5,708 nt of DNA, taken from assembly GCA_913040765.1 (NCBI GenBank), contig CAJWIA010000106.1, forward strand, positions 1-5,708, given 5' to 3'. The stretch comes from an uncultured Anaerolineales bacterium. GTDB lineage: Bacteria; Chloroflexota; Anaerolineae; Anaerolineales; UBA11657. The position numbers were made by a program, and so were the translations under genes. Position 1 is the stretch's first letter, and each line of letters opens with the position of its first letter. Below, in pieces: positions 5,079 to 5,708 of this stretch. The notes under the pieces are model-generated. The model did no database searches. It was given only the letters and a program-made list of their open reading frames with translations, and had not been told where the DNA came from.

Positions 5079-5708
5079 ATGGTGGAAAAAAATAGAAAGG
5101 CGGTTGTCATAGGAGCTGGAGTCATTGGTTGCTCTATAACCTTTGAGCTGCAAAAGAAAGGATATTCAGTCACCTGTATAGATAGGAACGACAAAGTAGG
5201 ATGGGGATCCACTGCAAATTCGACTGCAATTGTACGAACTTGCTACTCTACTGTACAAGGAGTTTCCTTAGCATACGAAGGTCTATCTTACTGGAAAGAT
5301 TGGGGGAATTATGTGCAATGCAATCACAAATCAGATATTGCTAAGTATATCGAATGTGGCATGACACAAATTATGGCCCCGGACAATCATTGGAAAAAGG
5401 TTATACCAATTTACGATAAATTAGGGATCGAGTACAAGATTCTAGACGTTGACGAATTACGAAAACAATTTCCTTTCATGAGCACAGCATCTTTTTGGCC
5501 ACCCTCCTTACCAAATGACGACATGTTCTGGCAAGAATCATCTAAAGAAGTGCCTGGCGCTGTTTACAATCCAGGAGAAGGTTATGTCAGCGATCCGCAA
5601 TTAGCTACCAGAAATCTTCAAGAATCCGCCGAAGCTGCTGGGGCAAACTTTTTGCTAGGAAGAAAAGTTACTGCGATACTACGTGATGAGCATAAAGTAC
5701 ACGGATTA
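5079..5708 (+). CDS. FAD-dependent oxidoreductase, DAO family (3'-truncated)
   Basis: The frame is open to the last base and gives 210 residues, about half of a normal DAO-family protein. The N-terminal Rossmann dinucleotide-binding motif is VVIGAGVIGCSITFEL, with GxGxxG at residues 12-17 and acidic Asp35 at the end of the second strand for FAD ribose binding. It is followed by GWGSTANSTAIVRTCYS (41-57), the region that follows the dinucleotide fold in sarcosine oxidase and dimethylglycine dehydrogenase relatives. Near the end, GEGYVSDPQLATRNLQESAEAAGA matches the family's second FAD-domain block. Such flavoenzymes oxidise secondary or tertiary amines or amino acids, but the covalent-FAD and substrate residues of this protein cannot be judged from the visible part. 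It is transcribed away from the tRNA-Ser unit and is functionally unrelated to its neighbours here. Confidence 0.92.
   Translation, partial: MVEKNRKAVVIGAGVIGCSITFELQKKGYSVTCIDRNDKVGWGSTANSTAIVRTCYSTVQGVSLAYEGLSYWKDWGNYVQCNHKSDIAKYIECGMTQIMAPDNHWKKVIPIYDKLGIEYKILDVDELRKQFPFMSTASFWPPSLPNDDMFWQESSKEVPGAVYNPGEGYVSDPQLATRNLQESAEAAGANFLLGRKVTAILRDEHKVHGL

Overview
The window is a moderately AT-rich bacterial chromosomal segment, almost all of it housekeeping. Gene content and order suggest a monoderm-type lineage. A lipid-anchored G5/3D (YabE-like) cell-wall protein is coupled to ksgA, and smpB lies next to a one-piece ssrA. Shine-Dalgarno sequences are mostly weak, and a DAO-family flavoprotein sits alongside. 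I would guess Chloroflexota (Dehalococcoidia or SAR202-like), but this is inference from context and nothing in the window proves it.

Layout, left half (+ strand). The window opens inside an HtrA/DegP-type serine protease that keeps its catalytic-serine motif and a full PDZ domain (1-534). Five bases later comes a GT4-family glycosyltransferase (540-1733). After an 88-base gap follow smpB (1822-2286) and, behind its own promoter, the tmRNA gene ssrA (2409-2800). SmpB and tmRNA are the two partners of trans-translation, which frees stalled ribosomes and tags the unfinished protein. The predicted tag is GKSKAYNALPLAA, whose hydrophobic -LAA end is the usual proteolysis signal.

Centre. A perfect 40-bp palindrome (2803-2842) separates ssrA from the convergent minus-strand genes and probably terminates transcription from both sides.

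Right half (- strand, read right to left). An extended -10 promoter (4925-4933) precedes tRNA-Ser(GGA) (4822-4907). The 3D-domain lipoprotein (3720-4796) follows within about 25 bases and overlaps ksgA (2860-3723) by an ATGA. tRNA, lipoprotein and ksgA may form one transcription unit. The pairing of a yabE-like gene with ksgA resembles the Bacillus yabE-rnmV-ksgA region without rnmV.

Right edge (+ strand). A divergent 171-base intergenic region carries short direct and inverted repeats and leads into an FAD-dependent oxidoreductase of the DAO family, cut off by the window end (5079-5708).

I see no mobile element, CRISPR array, phage gene or clearly new system. The points most worth checking are the tmRNA tag, the large palindrome, the recurring TGnTAyAAT promoter motif and the start of the lipoprotein gene next to the tRNA.
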